A stretch of 64,000 bases of DNA from Heterocephalus glaber (taxonomy: Eukaryota > Chordata > Mammalia > Rodentia > Bathyergidae): contig NW_004624748.1 in assembly GCF_000247695.1 (NCBI RefSeq), forward strand, positions 5,999,669 through 6,063,668, written 5' to 3'. Of this stretch, positions 46,790-58,829 are shown piece after piece. How positions within the stretch are numbered: position 1 is the stretch's first letter; the number at the start of each line of letters is the position of its first letter. The notes under the pieces are model-generated. The model was not told where the DNA came from. It ran no database searches and was given only the letters and a program-made list of their open reading frames with translations. The translations under genes were made by a program, and so were the position numbers.

Positions 46790-47175
46790 TGTGATGAATA
46801 ATCTTGTGATGGGTAATCTTCTCAAAGAGGGCCAACCCTCATCCAATTCATTTAGGGCCTAAACAGAACAAAAAGGCAGAGAAAGGGAGAATCTCTCCTG
46901 CTACCTGACACTTGAGCTGGGACCCTGGCTTTCTGCCCTCACACTAGGACTTATACCTTCAGCATTCCTGGTTCTCAGGAGTTCAGACTTGCATTAAAAC
47001 AATGGCCTGACTTTCCTGGGTCTCAGATTGCAGAATGCATATGGCCGGACTTCTTAGCCTCCATCATGTGAGCAGTGTTTCAAAATAAACTTCTTTATAT
47101 ACAGACAGACAGATACATAGATATAGATACAGAAAGAGATATAAATCTATCCCTATTGGTTCTCTGGAGAGTTCT
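46790..47175 (+). mobile_element. MaLR-like LTR (same family as 3440-3895)
   Basis: gtgatgggtaatcttctc, ccaaccctcatccaattcat, aggcagagaaagggagaatc, tcaaaataaacttctttatat and ctattggttctctggagag ... gatgaatac follow the family order. A degenerate (ACAG/ATAG)n run sits at 47100-47140. Confidence 0.6.
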
Positions 47176-47399
47176 GATGAATACAAAAAGCTTCATTGGT
47201 AACTGATGGGCTCTTACAGAAACTTACAGCTCTCCTACTCTCTTGGGGAGTCAAATCATTTTGTATGCTTAGTTCTCCATTTGAAATTTTAATGCATTCT
47301 GGAATAGTTTCTCAATATCTGAGTTTTGTCTCAAAGGAAAATATAAACCTGAAAAAGCAGCATGCTTATAAGAGAATGTTTGGTCAGGTGAATTGCCAG

Positions 47400-47580
47400 C
47401 TATTCTTGCCCTTGATACTTTCCAGCGATGGGACCTTGGCCAAGAACTTCATTCTTTTTGCCTTAGCTTTCTTATCTACAATATGAAGAACAATACTTGC
47501 CCCATCCTACAAAATAGTCGTGAGGACAAAATAAATTATGAAATATACTGATAAATCCCTACTGAATGCAAACTATCATA
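47400..47580 (+). mobile_element. MIR
   Basis: Forward MIR: gggaccttggccaagaacttc ... gccttagctttcttatctac ... tcgtgaggacaaaataaatt. Confidence 0.65.
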
Positions 47581-47584
47581 TGCC

Positions 47585-48521
47585 ACCTGATATTTTGAGT
47601 AAATAAGGTTTTTATTATTATTCAATTTACATTTTAAATGCCTTTGTGAAGCTTGCCATATAAATGTCATTGAACCTTTACTTAAAGCAAAAAATTACTC
47701 TGTGTTTAGATTAGTTCCCTAATTTGCTTGTTCTTTGTATTTACTATTTTGAGTGTTCTGATAATAGCTCATACTCCCATTTCTACTTAAGAAATGATGG
47801 TGATTATGCTGAATAAAACTGCAGTGCTGGACAGAAAGGAGCTCAGAAGTTGGCTTTGCCTTTGTGATGTGGGAGAAGCAGGTGAGCCTCTGGAATCTCT
47901 CCAAGTGGCCCCTTGGGGCTCTTAGGACAAATGACTTTCATCCTATCTGCGTAAGCAGTGATGTCATGGAAGCAAAGCTGGTTATGACTCAAAGCACTCT
48001 GAGTCTTCTTAACCTTCTCTTACATGCAGATATCTATAAACAGCTTCTTACATCAACATATTTATGCAACTTCCAGAAATACGAGGAAAAGGCCATCATC
48101 TCAAAAAAGAAAATTTAGACTATTGAAGCTGAGTGCTAGAATCCATAAACCAACTCAAACTGGGTGAAACTCAGTCCTGACTGTCCTTTAGGGATAGTTG
48201 AATCTCACCATCTTAAATGAAAGGTGTAGAGTTTTGTGTTGATTTGTTTTTATTTTACTTAAAGCATCAAGAAAGAGAAAGCCACAGAACTGTGAGGACT
48301 AGGCTTTGGATTACATAAAATGTGCAGGATGAAGGGTTCCAGGAAGCAGGGGGATATGGTGGGAACACCGGAGCTCTCAAGTGGGAGATCTACCACTGAT
48401 TTCTGGCTCCAAAGTCCTCAGGCAATGGTAGACTCTTCCCACCTTCTATTTTCTCCTCTATAGAGTTGAAAAGATAAAAAAAAAAAATATGTAAAAGCAA
48501 CAAGAAAATTTCTGGGTTCAG
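47585..48521. other. Intergenic DNA, nothing recognised
   Basis: No repeat or gene identified. Confidence 0.35.
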
Positions 48522-48534
48522 TATAGGCACTCAA

Positions 48535-48647
48535 AGCCAGGCATGGTGGCAGACACCTGTAATTCCAGCACTCAGGAGGCTGAGGCAGGAGGATTGACAT
48601 GAATTTGAGGCCAGGCTGGGCTACTACATAGTGAGATCCTATCTCAA
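48535..48647 (+). mobile_element. B1 SINE (7SL-derived)
   Basis: gccaggcatggtggcagacac, cagcactcaggaggctgagg and gtgagatcctatctcaa are diagnostic. The 13-bp duplication TATAGGCACTCAA is at 48522-48534 and 48648-48660. It has almost no A tail left and no internal 29-bp duplication. Confidence 0.92.
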
Positions 48648-48770
48648 TATAGGCACTCAATAAATCTTGCTTATTTTAGTAGGAGGAAACAGGGTCAGAA
48701 AATTTGAAATATGATTAGAATATACAATAGTAACATGAGAGGAAATAAAATAATTCCTAGCTCAGATCAG

Positions 48771-48812
48771 AGTGTGTATGTGTGTGTGTGTGTATCTGTG
48801 TGTGTCTATGAG
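48771..48812. repeat. (GT)n microsatellite
   Basis: gtgtgtatgtgtgtgtgtgt run with two interruptions. Confidence 0.9.
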
Positions 48813-48814
48813 GT

Positions 48815-49430
48815 CAGTTGCATATCAAAGGAAAACATTTCTTAGAGGGAACGTATATTAGTATAACCACATGGAAATCAATATGTACATTCTGCAAAAA
48901 GCTAAAAATAGAACTAGCATGTGATCCAATTATACCACTCCTTAGCATATACCTGAAGGAATCAAAGTCATCAGGCCATAGAGATATCTTCATACCTATG
49001 TTTATTGCAGCACAAACCACAATTGTGAACTGTGGAATTGGCTTAGGTGCTTATCAAAGGATGAATGGATAAAGAAAATGTGGTATATTTATACAATGGA
49101 GTATTATTCAGCCTTAAAGAACAAAATCACATCATTTGTAGGGAAATAGATGGAACCGGAGACCATCGTGTTAACTGAAATATGACACACTCAGAAAGAC
49201 AAATATCACATGTTTTCTTTCATATATGAAATCTAGAAGAAAAAAATGAAATGAGACTAGAAGGGAAACTATTAGAGAAGAAGTGATCAGCAAAGGGGAG
49301 AAGGAAGGTTGGGGAGTGAATAAGGGGCGGGATATGATGAAATTATGATATATGCATATATAAAAATGCCACAGTGAAACCCATTATTCTGTATAATTAG
49401 TATGTATTAATAAAAAATGTTAAAAAGAAA
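48815..49430 (+). mobile_element. L1 ORF2 C-terminus and 3' end (older subfamily)
   Basis: Blocks cacatggaaatcaatatg, caattataccactccttagc, ggtatatttatacaatggag, tattattcagccttaaag, atagatggaaccggagac and tcacatgttttctttcat are the standard L1 ORF2 end and 3'UTR, followed by an A-rich tail. Frames are broken. Confidence 0.85.
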
Positions 49431-49439
49431 GTAAAAAAA

Positions 49440-50345
49440 GGGCAATGACATTTCTATACTTACAATGGAAATTCCAGAAGGGAAGCTTTTGGATCTATTT
49501 GGATGGTAGTACAGGGAAAGTTGCTTCATTTTATCAATTCTATGATTCTCCTTACATATTTACTTCTGTAATCTGTGTTAAGCCAGGGAGTTTGTGATCT
49601 AGTCATAGAATGGGGTCACATTCAAAGACAAACAGCTTAGAAACCAAAGTGTGATTAATAGCCATTAGAATATCCTATTACTTCTCTTCATTGAAATGAC
49701 CAAGAGGAACTGTTTTCTTAACACAAAGAAAAATATTTTCCTTAATCTTCTCTTTGTTGTTATTATCTCTCAAGATGACAGGTGCCCCAGGGACTCTCCA
49801 AATCCACTATTCTGCACTCTCAGCCCTTATTTTTGCCTTGTATTTTTGTTACCTTGAGGTAACGCATAATGCAATAATCCTATGTATGCACTTATTAAAG
49901 GATTAACATTAGCATTTCTCTGAACCATTAAACAGTCAACAAAACTCTCAAACTACTTACATAACTAAGAAACCAAAATATATAAATCAATAAATTCCTC
50001 TTAATACTTAAACATTGCAACTTGAATCCAGCACTTCTACATTCAAAAAATTGATTTTATATTTAGAACTCCACCCAAAGCACTAGCCTCATCTTCCCCA
50101 TAGTTTAGATGATGAAACCAAGGCAAAAACAATTTGAAACATCTTAGATTCCTAACCTCCCCCTCCTTAACTCTTCTGCAAACCCTTCTGTCCATTCTGG
50201 AGGTCAGAGGGAACCTTTATTCCTAATTTGATGGGCACATAGGACATGGCCACGCTTACCAGAGGCCCAATCATGCAATAAGAAACAGAACACAGAAGTG
50301 ACTCATTGGATTGGATTAGTCTTATATTGACACAACAATACCACA
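49440..50345. other. Intergenic DNA, nothing recognised
   Basis: No repeat or gene identified. Confidence 0.35.
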
Positions 50346-50349
50346 ACAA

Positions 50350-50505
50350 TTGTTAGACTGGATGGCTAACAATAGACATGTATTTTCTCACAATTTGGGT
50401 GGCCACAAGTCCAAGAGTCCAAGATTAAGGATTAGTTTGTGGTGAGTTTACAGTCTGGCTTACAGCTGGCCTCCTTCTTGCTATGTCTTCACATGGCCCT
50501 TCACC

Positions 50506-50550
<45 letters not shown>

Positions 50551-50735
50551 TGAGAATGCCCTGGTATCTCTTCCTTTTCTTATAACACTGGTCTTGAACT
50601 GAGCTTTTTATTAGGATTTCATTTAAATTTAATTACCTCACTAAAGGCACTGTCTCCATATATAGTCACAATAGGAGTTAGACTTCAAAATATGAATTTG
50701 GAGGCACACAGTTCAGTCCATAAGAGATAATTATA
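50350..50735. mobile_element. Ancient repeat, same family as 4794-5140
   Basis: gtattttctcacaatttgg, gtccaagattaaggattag, tatgtcttcacatggccc, tttaattacctcactaaagg and ttcaaaatatgaatttgg occur in family order. A (GA)n run is embedded at 50511-50544. Confidence 0.5.
50511..50544. repeat. (GA)n microsatellite
   Basis: About 17 uninterrupted GA units. Confidence 0.95.
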
Positions 50736-50741
50736 CCTGAG

Positions 50742-51066
50742 ATAATCAACTTTAAGGTTTATTTCAGCTCATAGTTTCAGAGGTTTCAGTTCTGGATGCT
50801 TGCTCCTGATACTCTGGCCCCATGCCAGCACAGTACATCATGATAGGAACTGGTGGTAGAAGAGACCTTTTCATTTCATGGCAGCCAGAAACCAAGGGGA
50901 GCAGCATATCTCAATACTCCCTTTTAAGGCACACCACCAATAACCTAACTTTCTTCCATTAATCCCCACCTCCTAAAGGTTCTACCATCTCCTAACAGTG
51001 CCACCTTGGGACCCTAACTTCAATATCTGGGCCTTTAAGGAACATTCAGGATCCAAACTATAGCAA
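50742..51066 (-). mobile_element. MaLR-like LTR
   Basis: ggtttatttcagctcatagt, ccccacctcctaaaggttc, cctaacagtgccaccttggg and gaacattcaggatccaaac match the general pattern seen at 34597-34880. Confidence 0.5.
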
Positions 51067-51220
51067 TGACTCTCCTCACCCCAATGGCCTGGGCTCTTCC
51101 TGATGTCAGATTCCTCACTCCTCATGGGCTGCACTGAGTCAGAACTTTGGGTATACCTCTGAGAAGAAAAAAGGAGCTGCCACGAACGTTTTCCTGTATA
51201 CACTTTTTGTTAGTTAGTTT

Positions 51221-51347
51221 ATTTGAGACAGGGTCTCATTACGTAGTTCAGGCTGGCCTTGAACTCACTATGTAGGCTAGGCTGGCCATCCTCCTGGCTT
51301 AGCCTCTTAAGTGCTAGAATTACAGGCATGCACCACTGGCCCTGGCT
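51221..51347 (-). mobile_element. B1 SINE with internal duplication
   Basis: Antisense B1. The segment caggctggccttgaactc is followed by a second partial copy (taggctaggctggcc), the internal duplication typical of standard rodent B1. Confidence 0.88.
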
Positions 51348-51479
51348 GTCCCTTGTATGCTTGATCTTGTGTATAAACTTTGCTTTCCTTATTGGCTGGT
51401 GTACAGGTAAATTGAAATGAAAACAAACCTTGAGAACCCAAGCCATCATCTTGGCTATCTTCAAAACTGGACTCTCTCT

Positions 51480-51565
51480 TATGATAATTCTGAAGAGGCA
51501 ATACGATGCAATGATGAGAGCATTATACTTGGAATCAGAAGTCCTGGGTTCCAGGCCCATTTGCT
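51480..51565 (+). mobile_element. MIR 5' part
   Basis: gatgagagcattatacttgg ... gtcctgggttccaggccc resembles the forward MIR tRNA-like head. Confidence 0.55.
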
Positions 51566-51639
51566 AACCACAGCTCATAAACCCCCAAGCAACTACCCCT
51601 CCCCATCTCCTCTTTCTTATTCCTTCTAGCAATGCTGGC

Positions 51640-52038
51640 TTTCTGTTTCCACTCAAAACCAGCAACAACCCACTGCCTTGTAAATTTCCTCTGCCTGGAA
51701 TGCTCTCCCTCGTATGGTCACTTGGATCTTCCTTATTGTACTTAAAATATCACTTCTCCCAGAAAGTTCTTCACTGATCATGCCATCAAAAACAATGCCC
51801 ACCCTCTATCTCTATCAGACTGTCTCCCCAGACTCTGCTCCCTTTTTCTTTATAATATCAATCACCATCAGATATTATCACATATATTTATTTGCTTATG
51901 GTTTGTCTCTCCCAATATATTGCAAACTCCACAAAGGCGGATTTATTAGTTTCATTATTGCTGCAGCCGTTGGCTAGATTAGACCTCTGAACAAATAAGG
52001 CACACAAATGCTTTGAATAAATTGAATAAATGAATGAC
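51640..52038 (+). mobile_element. L2 LINE 3' end
   Basis: cctctgcctggaatgctctc, cacttctcccagaaagttc, tcagactgtctccccagac, attgcaaactccacaaaggc and the terminal tgaataaattgaataaatg give a clear L2 3' end. Confidence 0.8.
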
Positions 52039-52039
52039 T

Positions 52040-52670
52040 ATGAAAGAAGGCTCTTCCTTATTTAGGTCATACTCTAGAGAGCACCTGGTATGCCCTTGGT
52101 GCCATTGGGGCCCTGTATCTCAGGCAGAGTTCAGAGGTGCCATCATCCTCAGTTTCTCCAACCATGCCAATTCTCAGCTTTCTGAAGACCATGAAGAGCA
52201 GGGTGGGGTTTGTGAGAAATATCAGAAAGGCCAGCTTCCCTGAAATTGCATAGCTTTCTCATGTAATGGCATAACAGGATAAGTGAGGAGACACAGAGCA
52301 GCTCACATCCAGGAAATGTCTTAAAGGTTAAGAACAAAATGAAGAACATTAGGGAAGTGGCCTTGAAGGAGGAGAGGTTGGGAGGCTTTTGCCAAAGACA
52401 AGGAAAACTTTGCCCGGTACATATGTGCCCAAGAGAAAAGTGTTTGTGGGATAAAAGCAGAAGACAGCAGACTAAGCAAAGGAACCTGAACAAGCCCAAT
52501 GTTGGTGCAGAAAAGAAGTAATGGAAGCATGTGCTAGGGCTCTCCCACCAGTGCCTAGCACATCACAGGTCTATGGGAAGGTGCACTGAAGGCTCATTAT
52601 AGGTGCGTATACTGAGTCCTAGCAAAAGGTAGCATGTTGGAAAGCAATGGAGCACAGGCAGAGTCAAGTG
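52040..52670. other. Intergenic DNA, nothing recognised
   Basis: No repeat or gene identified. Confidence 0.35.
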
Positions 52671-52689
52671 AGGAAGCTCTTTAAAAGAG

Positions 52690-52860
52690 ACATAAGTGAT
52701 CAGTGCCTGATCCCATCAATGACCAGCTAGGAGAACCTGGGCAAGGTACTTACTTCCTTTGTGCCTTATTTTTCTTATCACAGAGGGCATAATACTATAC
52801 TTACTTACAGACTGCAGCTTAATTATATGCAAGCTAGCTCAGCACAGCCCTGACACACAA
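52690..52860 (+). mobile_element. MIR
   Basis: agctaggagaacctgggcaag ... ttcctttgtgccttatttttc resembles a forward MIR. Confidence 0.55.
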
Positions 52861-52864
52861 CAAA

Positions 52865-55375
52865 CTGAATATGGGAGAAAAGAAAGAGGAAGAAGGAGCT
52901 AAAGGGAGAGGTAGAGTTAGACAGGGTGAGGAGGGTGAGACAGTGAAGAGGAGGATTCAGGCTGGGCAGACACATGGAACAGAGGAGATACAAGTGTTAA
53001 GAGGTTTGAGAGGTCAAAAGACCAAGGAGAGGAGCTTTGTAACAGGGGATGGTAGAGGGTGAGCAACATCTATCAGAGGAGGAAGAAGCAGAATTTGATC
53101 AGCCAAGTAACAGAGGCCCTTACCAGAGACCCAGGCACTGCTGCTAAAGCACTGGCTCTGCTAGCTGGACTTATCCTTTTGTAAAAGGCCCAGGGAAGCC
53201 CTGGTGTTTTCTGGGTACCCACAGCTGCAATGGACAGACCCATGGAAGATGCATAGGCCTCAGCAGGAAACAGCAATTTATTAACACAAGATTCAAAAGA
53301 CTCAGATACCTGCTGGGAAAGAGATAGAAGCAGAGTAAATGCATCAATCACCAAAAGCAGAACAGAACTGAAACAGTTTGGAAGTCATCAAAAGGCAGAT
53401 TTTATGTTAATTTGAAATAAAATATTTGGTTAGCCAACTGCTCTCTGAGTGACTTCTTGCTTTTGTATATCTGGGGTAGACATAGCCTTGCCATACATTG
53501 TCTCAGGCTTGCTCCAAATGTGTAATATCTGATTCATTTCATCCACTGCTCAATTTACCATCAGGTTCTCCACATGCTACAAAAAAAATCTCTCATACAG
53601 CCACGCCAGAAACTTTCTCTAAAGACCAAAGTACCTCCTAGATCACCCTCCTGTGTTGCAGAATGGAAGTGCCACCTAGCAAATTGGGACAAGATACTGT
53701 CACAGTCTGGCCCCAACTTCCCATTTATAAATCCACAGGAAACAAAAGTATTGCTTATTGAGTGCCAAGATCAAAACTGATCGTGAAGTAGTAAGATGGC
53801 ATTTGCATGTTCCACTCCCACTCGTTCCCACTAGGTAGTTTTCTGGAGACTACATGATGTGTGACAGCACAACAGGCTGAAGCAGATTCTGAATCCAGCT
53901 ATCCTTTAAGAAGCCAGACTTCACTAAAGAGATTAAAAAAAAAAAAGGAAAACACTGTCACTCTTCTATTTTTATTTTGAAAATCCAAGGTTTTTAAAAA
54001 AGTTTATGTTAGCATGTGATAGGCTTTTTTTTACTAACCAAATGTTTCAATTAGAAATATAATTAAAAATAAATTTTGATTTCTAATGCATAAATTGGTA
54101 GAATCTACATAAACAGAAGGTCTTCGGATCCTCAATAAATTTTAAGCGTGTAAAGAGGGCTTAAGAGCAAAACAACTGCAAATTGATGACCTACCTATCA
54201 TGTACTGGACGTTTCTGTGCTTTCTCTTTGGTCTTCGGGATAGTCCTGTGAAACAGAGCCTGTGATCGCCAGCTTACAGAGGACCAGAGGGAGGCCCAGA
54301 GAAAGAACCACACCTCTTAAGACCCAAAGCTGGTCTGGAGCACGCCCACTCACTGCGCTATGCCCTCTTTCTAACACCCATTGCTGTAAAACGAAGATTT
54401 TATGTAAGAGAAAGCAAACCACAACATTTAGAGATATTGCAAGTGGCAGACGTCACTTTTCAATGCTTTCTGAATAATATTCTTTGTTACTAGTATCTAG
54501 GGAAGGAAGCCAATTTAAAGCAGAAACAGATATTCCGTCCCTGGCTCAGTCCCAGGCGCAGTCCCGGGAGCATCCTCTGGATTTTGCTAAGCCTGCACTG
54601 CGCAGGGTCCCTGGAAAGACCTTGCGCACCACATCTACACTTCGCCCTCTGCTGGGCGCTCTCTGCTCACCTTTCTACTGAGAATCCCCACCCCCCACCT
54701 ACAGGCACCAAGGGCATTTTACCAGAGCCTGGAAATTCTCTAGGATTTTCTAGGACACCAGACTTTTATATAAGTGTACAAGTTCACCTTCAACAGGGAA
54801 CCTTCCCTGAGGTGATGGATGATTAATGGTCTCCTGATTTCCAACTTCATTTTTTTCCTACAACATTCAGAGCTCAAAACGCACAAAGAACAGCTCCTCC
54901 ATGAACTTTGGGCCCACACAAACCTAGGTGCAAATCCAAGGCCTCCACCTGTAGTTCTGCAAATTTGCTTCACCTTTTTGAGTCCCACCCTTCTTAGTTT
55001 TAAAAATGGAAAAGTTAACATTTGCCTCCTAGAGTTATCAGGAGCCTGGAGTGACATTAGAGAAGGACAGGGCTGAGCAGAGCTGGTTTCAGGTCCTCCA
55101 CTTCTCTTCTAGCTGTGGGAGGAGCCATTCCAATGCAAAAGGAGTCACTGCCACTGCCAGTCACCCGGGTCTGCAGGAATCTTCACCATAACCCTGGCTT
55201 CCTCCCAGTCCCCATCTACTCTGCTCCCACCATGGGACAGACTCTTCTTGTGCACTCTCAGAATATTCAGTTGAAGGTAGTGATGATGGTCTTCTCTCTC
55301 AAGGGGCTTACAATTTTCTGCAATGGTTCTCAACCCTTTCAAGAATATTTCTCAGATCATTCTCCCCTTAAAAGA
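52865..55375. other. Intergenic DNA, nothing firm recognised
   Basis: AG-rich at 52870-53060; locally GC-richer at about 54535-54670. Open frames of up to 105 codons on both strands have no recognisable domain. Confidence 0.35.
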
Positions 55376-55384
55376 CTTTTTAAA

Positions 55385-55630
55385 CAAATGTTATTTTGCG
55401 GGGTGGTTTTAAGTTCATAGCAAAACTGAATGGAAAGTACAGAGAGTTCCATATAACTTCTGCTCCCAGCCCCAACTTTCCCCATCATCAACAGCCACAC
55501 TAGACTGCCACGTTTGTGACAGTCCATGAATCCACACTGCCTCATCTCATCTCCCAGAGTCCATTGCTCACACTAGCGTTTGCCCTTGTATCGTACATTT
55601 TGTGGTTTTGGACAAATGTAATAAAAGGCT
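55385..55630 (-). mobile_element. Old L1 3'UTR fragment
   Basis: agttcatagcaaaactgaatgg, gtacagagagttccatataac and caactttccccatcatcaac are a familiar antisense block from old mammalian L1 3' regions. Confidence 0.55.
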
Positions 55631-55894
55631 TTTGAAAATACTATAATGGATTTCTCTCCTTGGAGGACATGCACCCACCAGTTTGGGCCACATAAATTCC
55701 CATGGTGGAAGGAGGAGCATGATGGGATCCTGAGACCTGCGACTCATCCCAGGGACTCCGAGCAGGAAGATTTGCTTTGGGTGGTCCTATGGTACCTCCT
55801 AATTCTGGCTGGGTATATTTCCCATATAGGAAGCATGTTATCCAGAGCTTTGTCATAGAAGGGGCACTATTTTGCCAATGGCAGTGCCCAGTGG

Positions 55895-56355
55895 TGCCCA
55901 TGTTCCCCAGTGATGCCCGTGTCCTCATCCCTGGAAATGTACATTTTGATAGGGACTTTGGAAACGTAATTAAGAAATTTGAGATAAGGAAATGATCCTG
56001 GATCGTGGAGAGGCAATGTAATCATAAGGATCCTTATAAGTGGTATTGTGAGTCAGTGAAGGACCTGTGATGAGATTCAGGAGACAGAGTCAGACAGAGA
56101 CTTGAAGCTGTCAGGCTGCTGCCATTGAAGATGGAGGAGAGGGCCAAGAGCCAAGGATTCAGGCTGCCTCTAGAAGCTGAGAAGTTAGAGAAATAGATCC
56201 TCCCCCAGAGCCTCTGAACTAGTCTTGCCAAGATCTTGATTTTAGCCCAGTGAGAAAGTGTTTGGCTTCTGACCTCTAGAAGTAATACATTTGTGTTATT
56301 TTGAGCCACTAGGGTAGTTTTAATTTATTAAGGCAGCTAAAGGAAACTAACACAC
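55895..56355 (+). mobile_element. MLT1-type MaLR LTR
   Basis: gtcctcatccctggaaatgt, gggactttggaaacgtaatt, aaatgatcctggatcg, gaagatggaggagaggg, cagcccagtgagaaag-like, ttctgacctctagaag and tttgagccactagg are in consensus order. Near full length. Confidence 0.85.
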
Positions 56356-56359
56356 ACTT

Positions 56360-56785
56360 AGAGAAGGATGTCCTCAGAGCGTGCCCAGGTGACTAGACTG
56401 AGAGCGCATCCAGTGGTGAGCAGCAGACGCCTTGTTGGCAGGGCCTTCAGGGCAGTAGCAAATGATCTTTGAAGGCACCCATTTAACCTGTGGCTTAAGA
56501 GCAGCGACTTAAACTGTGGGGTGAATCATAGCTGCTCAGCCAGTTTGATTAGCTATGATGGTCACAAGGGAGGAGCCATAGCATTAGTGACCTTGGGCCA
56601 CACTGAGACTCCCAGGTGTGCAGTGGTGTGAAGATGACTGCTACAGGAAGGTGGCAACAAAACCAAAGGAATGGGAGGGACCCTGGAATCCTCAGAGAGG
56701 TGAGAGAATCAAGGTGAGTACTAAGAAGGAGACTGGGTTTCTCACTGGCCATTACCTAAAGTAGTTGGATGGAGGCAGAAGCAAT
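56360..56785. other. Intergenic DNA, nothing recognised
   Basis: No repeat or gene identified. Confidence 0.35.
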
Positions 56786-56787
56786 GG

Positions 56788-56985
56788 CTGATGCTTACTG
56801 AGCATTTGCTGCATGCTGGGAGCTGTGCTAGGCCAGTGTCCTCCTTATCATATAGGATCTTCACAATACTAAGGCAGACACTGCTCTTATTCTGATCTTC
56901 TTAATGAATAAACTAAGATTTTCAAAGGTTAACTTTCCCTGAAAGCAAAAACTAGCAAGTAAAAGATTTTGATTTTTTTAAATAG
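56788..56985 (-). mobile_element. MIR
   Basis: atgcttactgagcatttgctgc ... gagctgtgctaggcc ... atcttcacaatactaaggc: antisense MIR. Confidence 0.7.
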
Positions 56986-57029
56986 GTCTGTCTACTCAGA
57001 TACTGTTCCTTCCCATCTTTGCTTTAAAT

Positions 57030-57180
57030 CAAGTGCTACAGAAAGAACATGAGCTTTGGGGAGAATGAGATGGGTTCAAATCCCAGTCCTGCCATGTATA
57101 TGCCCTTGGCCTAGTTACTTAAGCTCTGTAAGCCTTTGTTTCTCATTTATACAATGGAGAAAGTAGTATCTTTCTTTTGA
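57030..57180 (+). mobile_element. MIR
   Basis: agaacatgagctttggggag, gggttcaaatcccagtcctg and ttgtttctcatttatacaatg: forward MIR. Confidence 0.8.
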
Positions 57181-57194
57181 GGAATTAGAGGGAG

Positions 57195-57535
57195 TGGTTA
57201 AAAGTTCAGGTTTGGGAGCCTGGCTCCTTGCATTAGAATCTTTTTTTTTTTTTTGGTACCGGGGATCGAACTTGGGTCCTTGTTCTTGCAAGGCAGGCGA
57301 CAGAACCGCTGGGCTAAATCCCTGGCCCTTCTTGCATTAGAATCTTAATCCAGCCCCTTTATAATCTGGTAACATGAGGAAGCACATCAAATCGCTTTGT
57401 AGTTCAATTTACTCGTGTGTTTTTTGTTTGGTTAATTATCCCAGTGGGGTTTTGTAAGGGTCAAAGGGCATAGTATAGAAAGTTCCTTACACAGTGCCTG
57501 GCCCACAGGCAGCATTCTGGAAGCAGAACCAGAGC
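57195..57535 (+). mobile_element. MIR split by a SINE
   Basis: aaaagttcaggtttgggagcc before the SINE, and aatcttaatccagcccc ... acagtgcctggcccacagg after it, form one forward MIR. Confidence 0.65.
57242..57330 (-). mobile_element. ID-like tRNA SINE nested in MIR
   Basis: Complement: gggccagggatttagcccag ... cgatccccggtacc plus poly-A. The perfect 15-bp duplication CTTGCATTAGAATCT is at 57227-57241 and 57331-57345. Confidence 0.95.
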
Positions 57536-57587
57536 TGTGAGAAGTGAGTGGGGAATGTAAAGGCCTGGACTAAAATGGAACACTGGG

Positions 57588-57685
57588 AGGGCTGGGGATT
57601 TAGCTCAGTGGTTCCGGTGCCTGCCTCACAAGTGCAAGGTCTGGAGTTCAATCCCCGGTACCAAGAACATAAAAAGTAAATAAAT
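57588..57685 (+). mobile_element. ID-like tRNA SINE
   Basis: aggggctgggg-type head, atttagctcagtgg A box, gagttcaatccccggtacc B box, A-rich tail. The duplication AAAATGGAACMCTGGG (one mismatch) flanks it from 57572 and 57687. Confidence 0.92.
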
Positions 57686-57704
57686 AAAATGGAACCCTGG
57701 GGTG

Positions 57705-58535
57705 TTCAGTTCTTCTGGGGCTGCTTTTGCTTGCAGTGTGTGGAAAGCAGACTCAGCAAGAGGCCAGTCTGAGGACTCCTGGCAATGGGGGTGGGAGGAT
57801 CCCTGAAGATGGGTGGCATAATGCCTGGTTACTGGGAAGGGCTGTGGCTGCAGGACCCTGGAGGGACACAAAGAGAATCAGAAGCCACTGTTCTGAATGG
57901 ACTGAGGTTGGGTGCAGGGTACTGGAAGCCTGCACCAGGGGGAGCTGTGTGAGCATCCAGCTCCCACTCTCATTCATTTTGGGCCTGGAGACTGGAAAAA
58001 AGTGCTGAGATACACTGTGTAGGCCTTGACCCCTGCCCTTTGCTGGAGCATGCTGGAGCCAGAAACTGGCTTTTCATCATCATTAATTCTGCCATCCCTA
58101 TAACAAAACCACTTTCTACATACTGCCAGATCTGACTTCTAATAGTTTGTTTTGTTAAACAAATTTCTATCTATGCTCATATTTTTTCTTCTATTATCTT
58201 TATCCAGTTTTAGGATTAGCACAATGTTGAGTTCCTAAAATGAAGGGAGAAGTGTTTCTTCTTTTTTCTGCTTTGTTTGATATAATTTATCAGTTAAAAT
58301 GTGTATGAGCCTGCTGTTGTCATATAGGTAGGTTTTCAAGCCAGGAATATACTTTCTTTAATAGGTGCTATTCAAATTTTATATTTCCTCCAGAGTTAGT
58401 TTCATTAATTTGTCTTCCAAGGTACTTAGAAGTTGTCAAATTTATTTCAAAAAAGATTTTTGAAATATGCTTTCTATAGCCTTTTAAATTCTGTAAAATC
58501 TGTGGTAATGTCTCCTAGATCTTGATATTGTAATT
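57705..58535. other. Intergenic DNA, nothing firm recognised
   Basis: Pyrimidine-rich, AT-rich right half with an L1-like feel (58250-58480), but no assignable repeat. Confidence 0.35.
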
Positions 58536-58536
58536 T

Positions 58537-58825
58537 TAAAAATGTATAATTGATATTGTGTAACAGGAAGAAAAGGTCTAAAGGTGCAGGGGAAGTGGGA
58601 GGGGTAGGGGAAAGGAAAAAAGGGAAAAGAAAAAATATGCGAAAAGGAAAAAAATGGAAACAAAGTCTTTGCAAATAGGGACGGGTGGTGGGGGAGTGAA
58701 GGGAGGGCAGGGGAATGGGTAAAAAAATAAGAACCAAGATACTCATGTAATGGTAAAAGATCCCAATGATGAATGTAACTGTATTTTATACCTAAAATAT
58801 ACCAATAAACTTAATGGGAAAAAAA
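58537..58825 (+). mobile_element. L1 3'UTR and terminus, 5'-truncated
   Basis: aaaatgtataattgatatt, the polypurine tract, accaagatactcatgtaatgg, tataccaataaacttaatg and an A tail match the 3' end of copy B and of the chimera. It supplies the full 3' terminus that copy B lacks. Confidence 0.85.
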
Positions 58826-58829
58826 GTAC

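Noticed and set aside
48814..49072. ORFs of 68-84 codons on both strands
   Set aside because: The plus frame is the degraded end of L1 ORF2; the minus frame is its shadow.
58474..58746. Minus-strand 90-codon ORF
   Set aside because: Complement of the L1 3'UTR polypurine tract, same as the one at 33685-33903.
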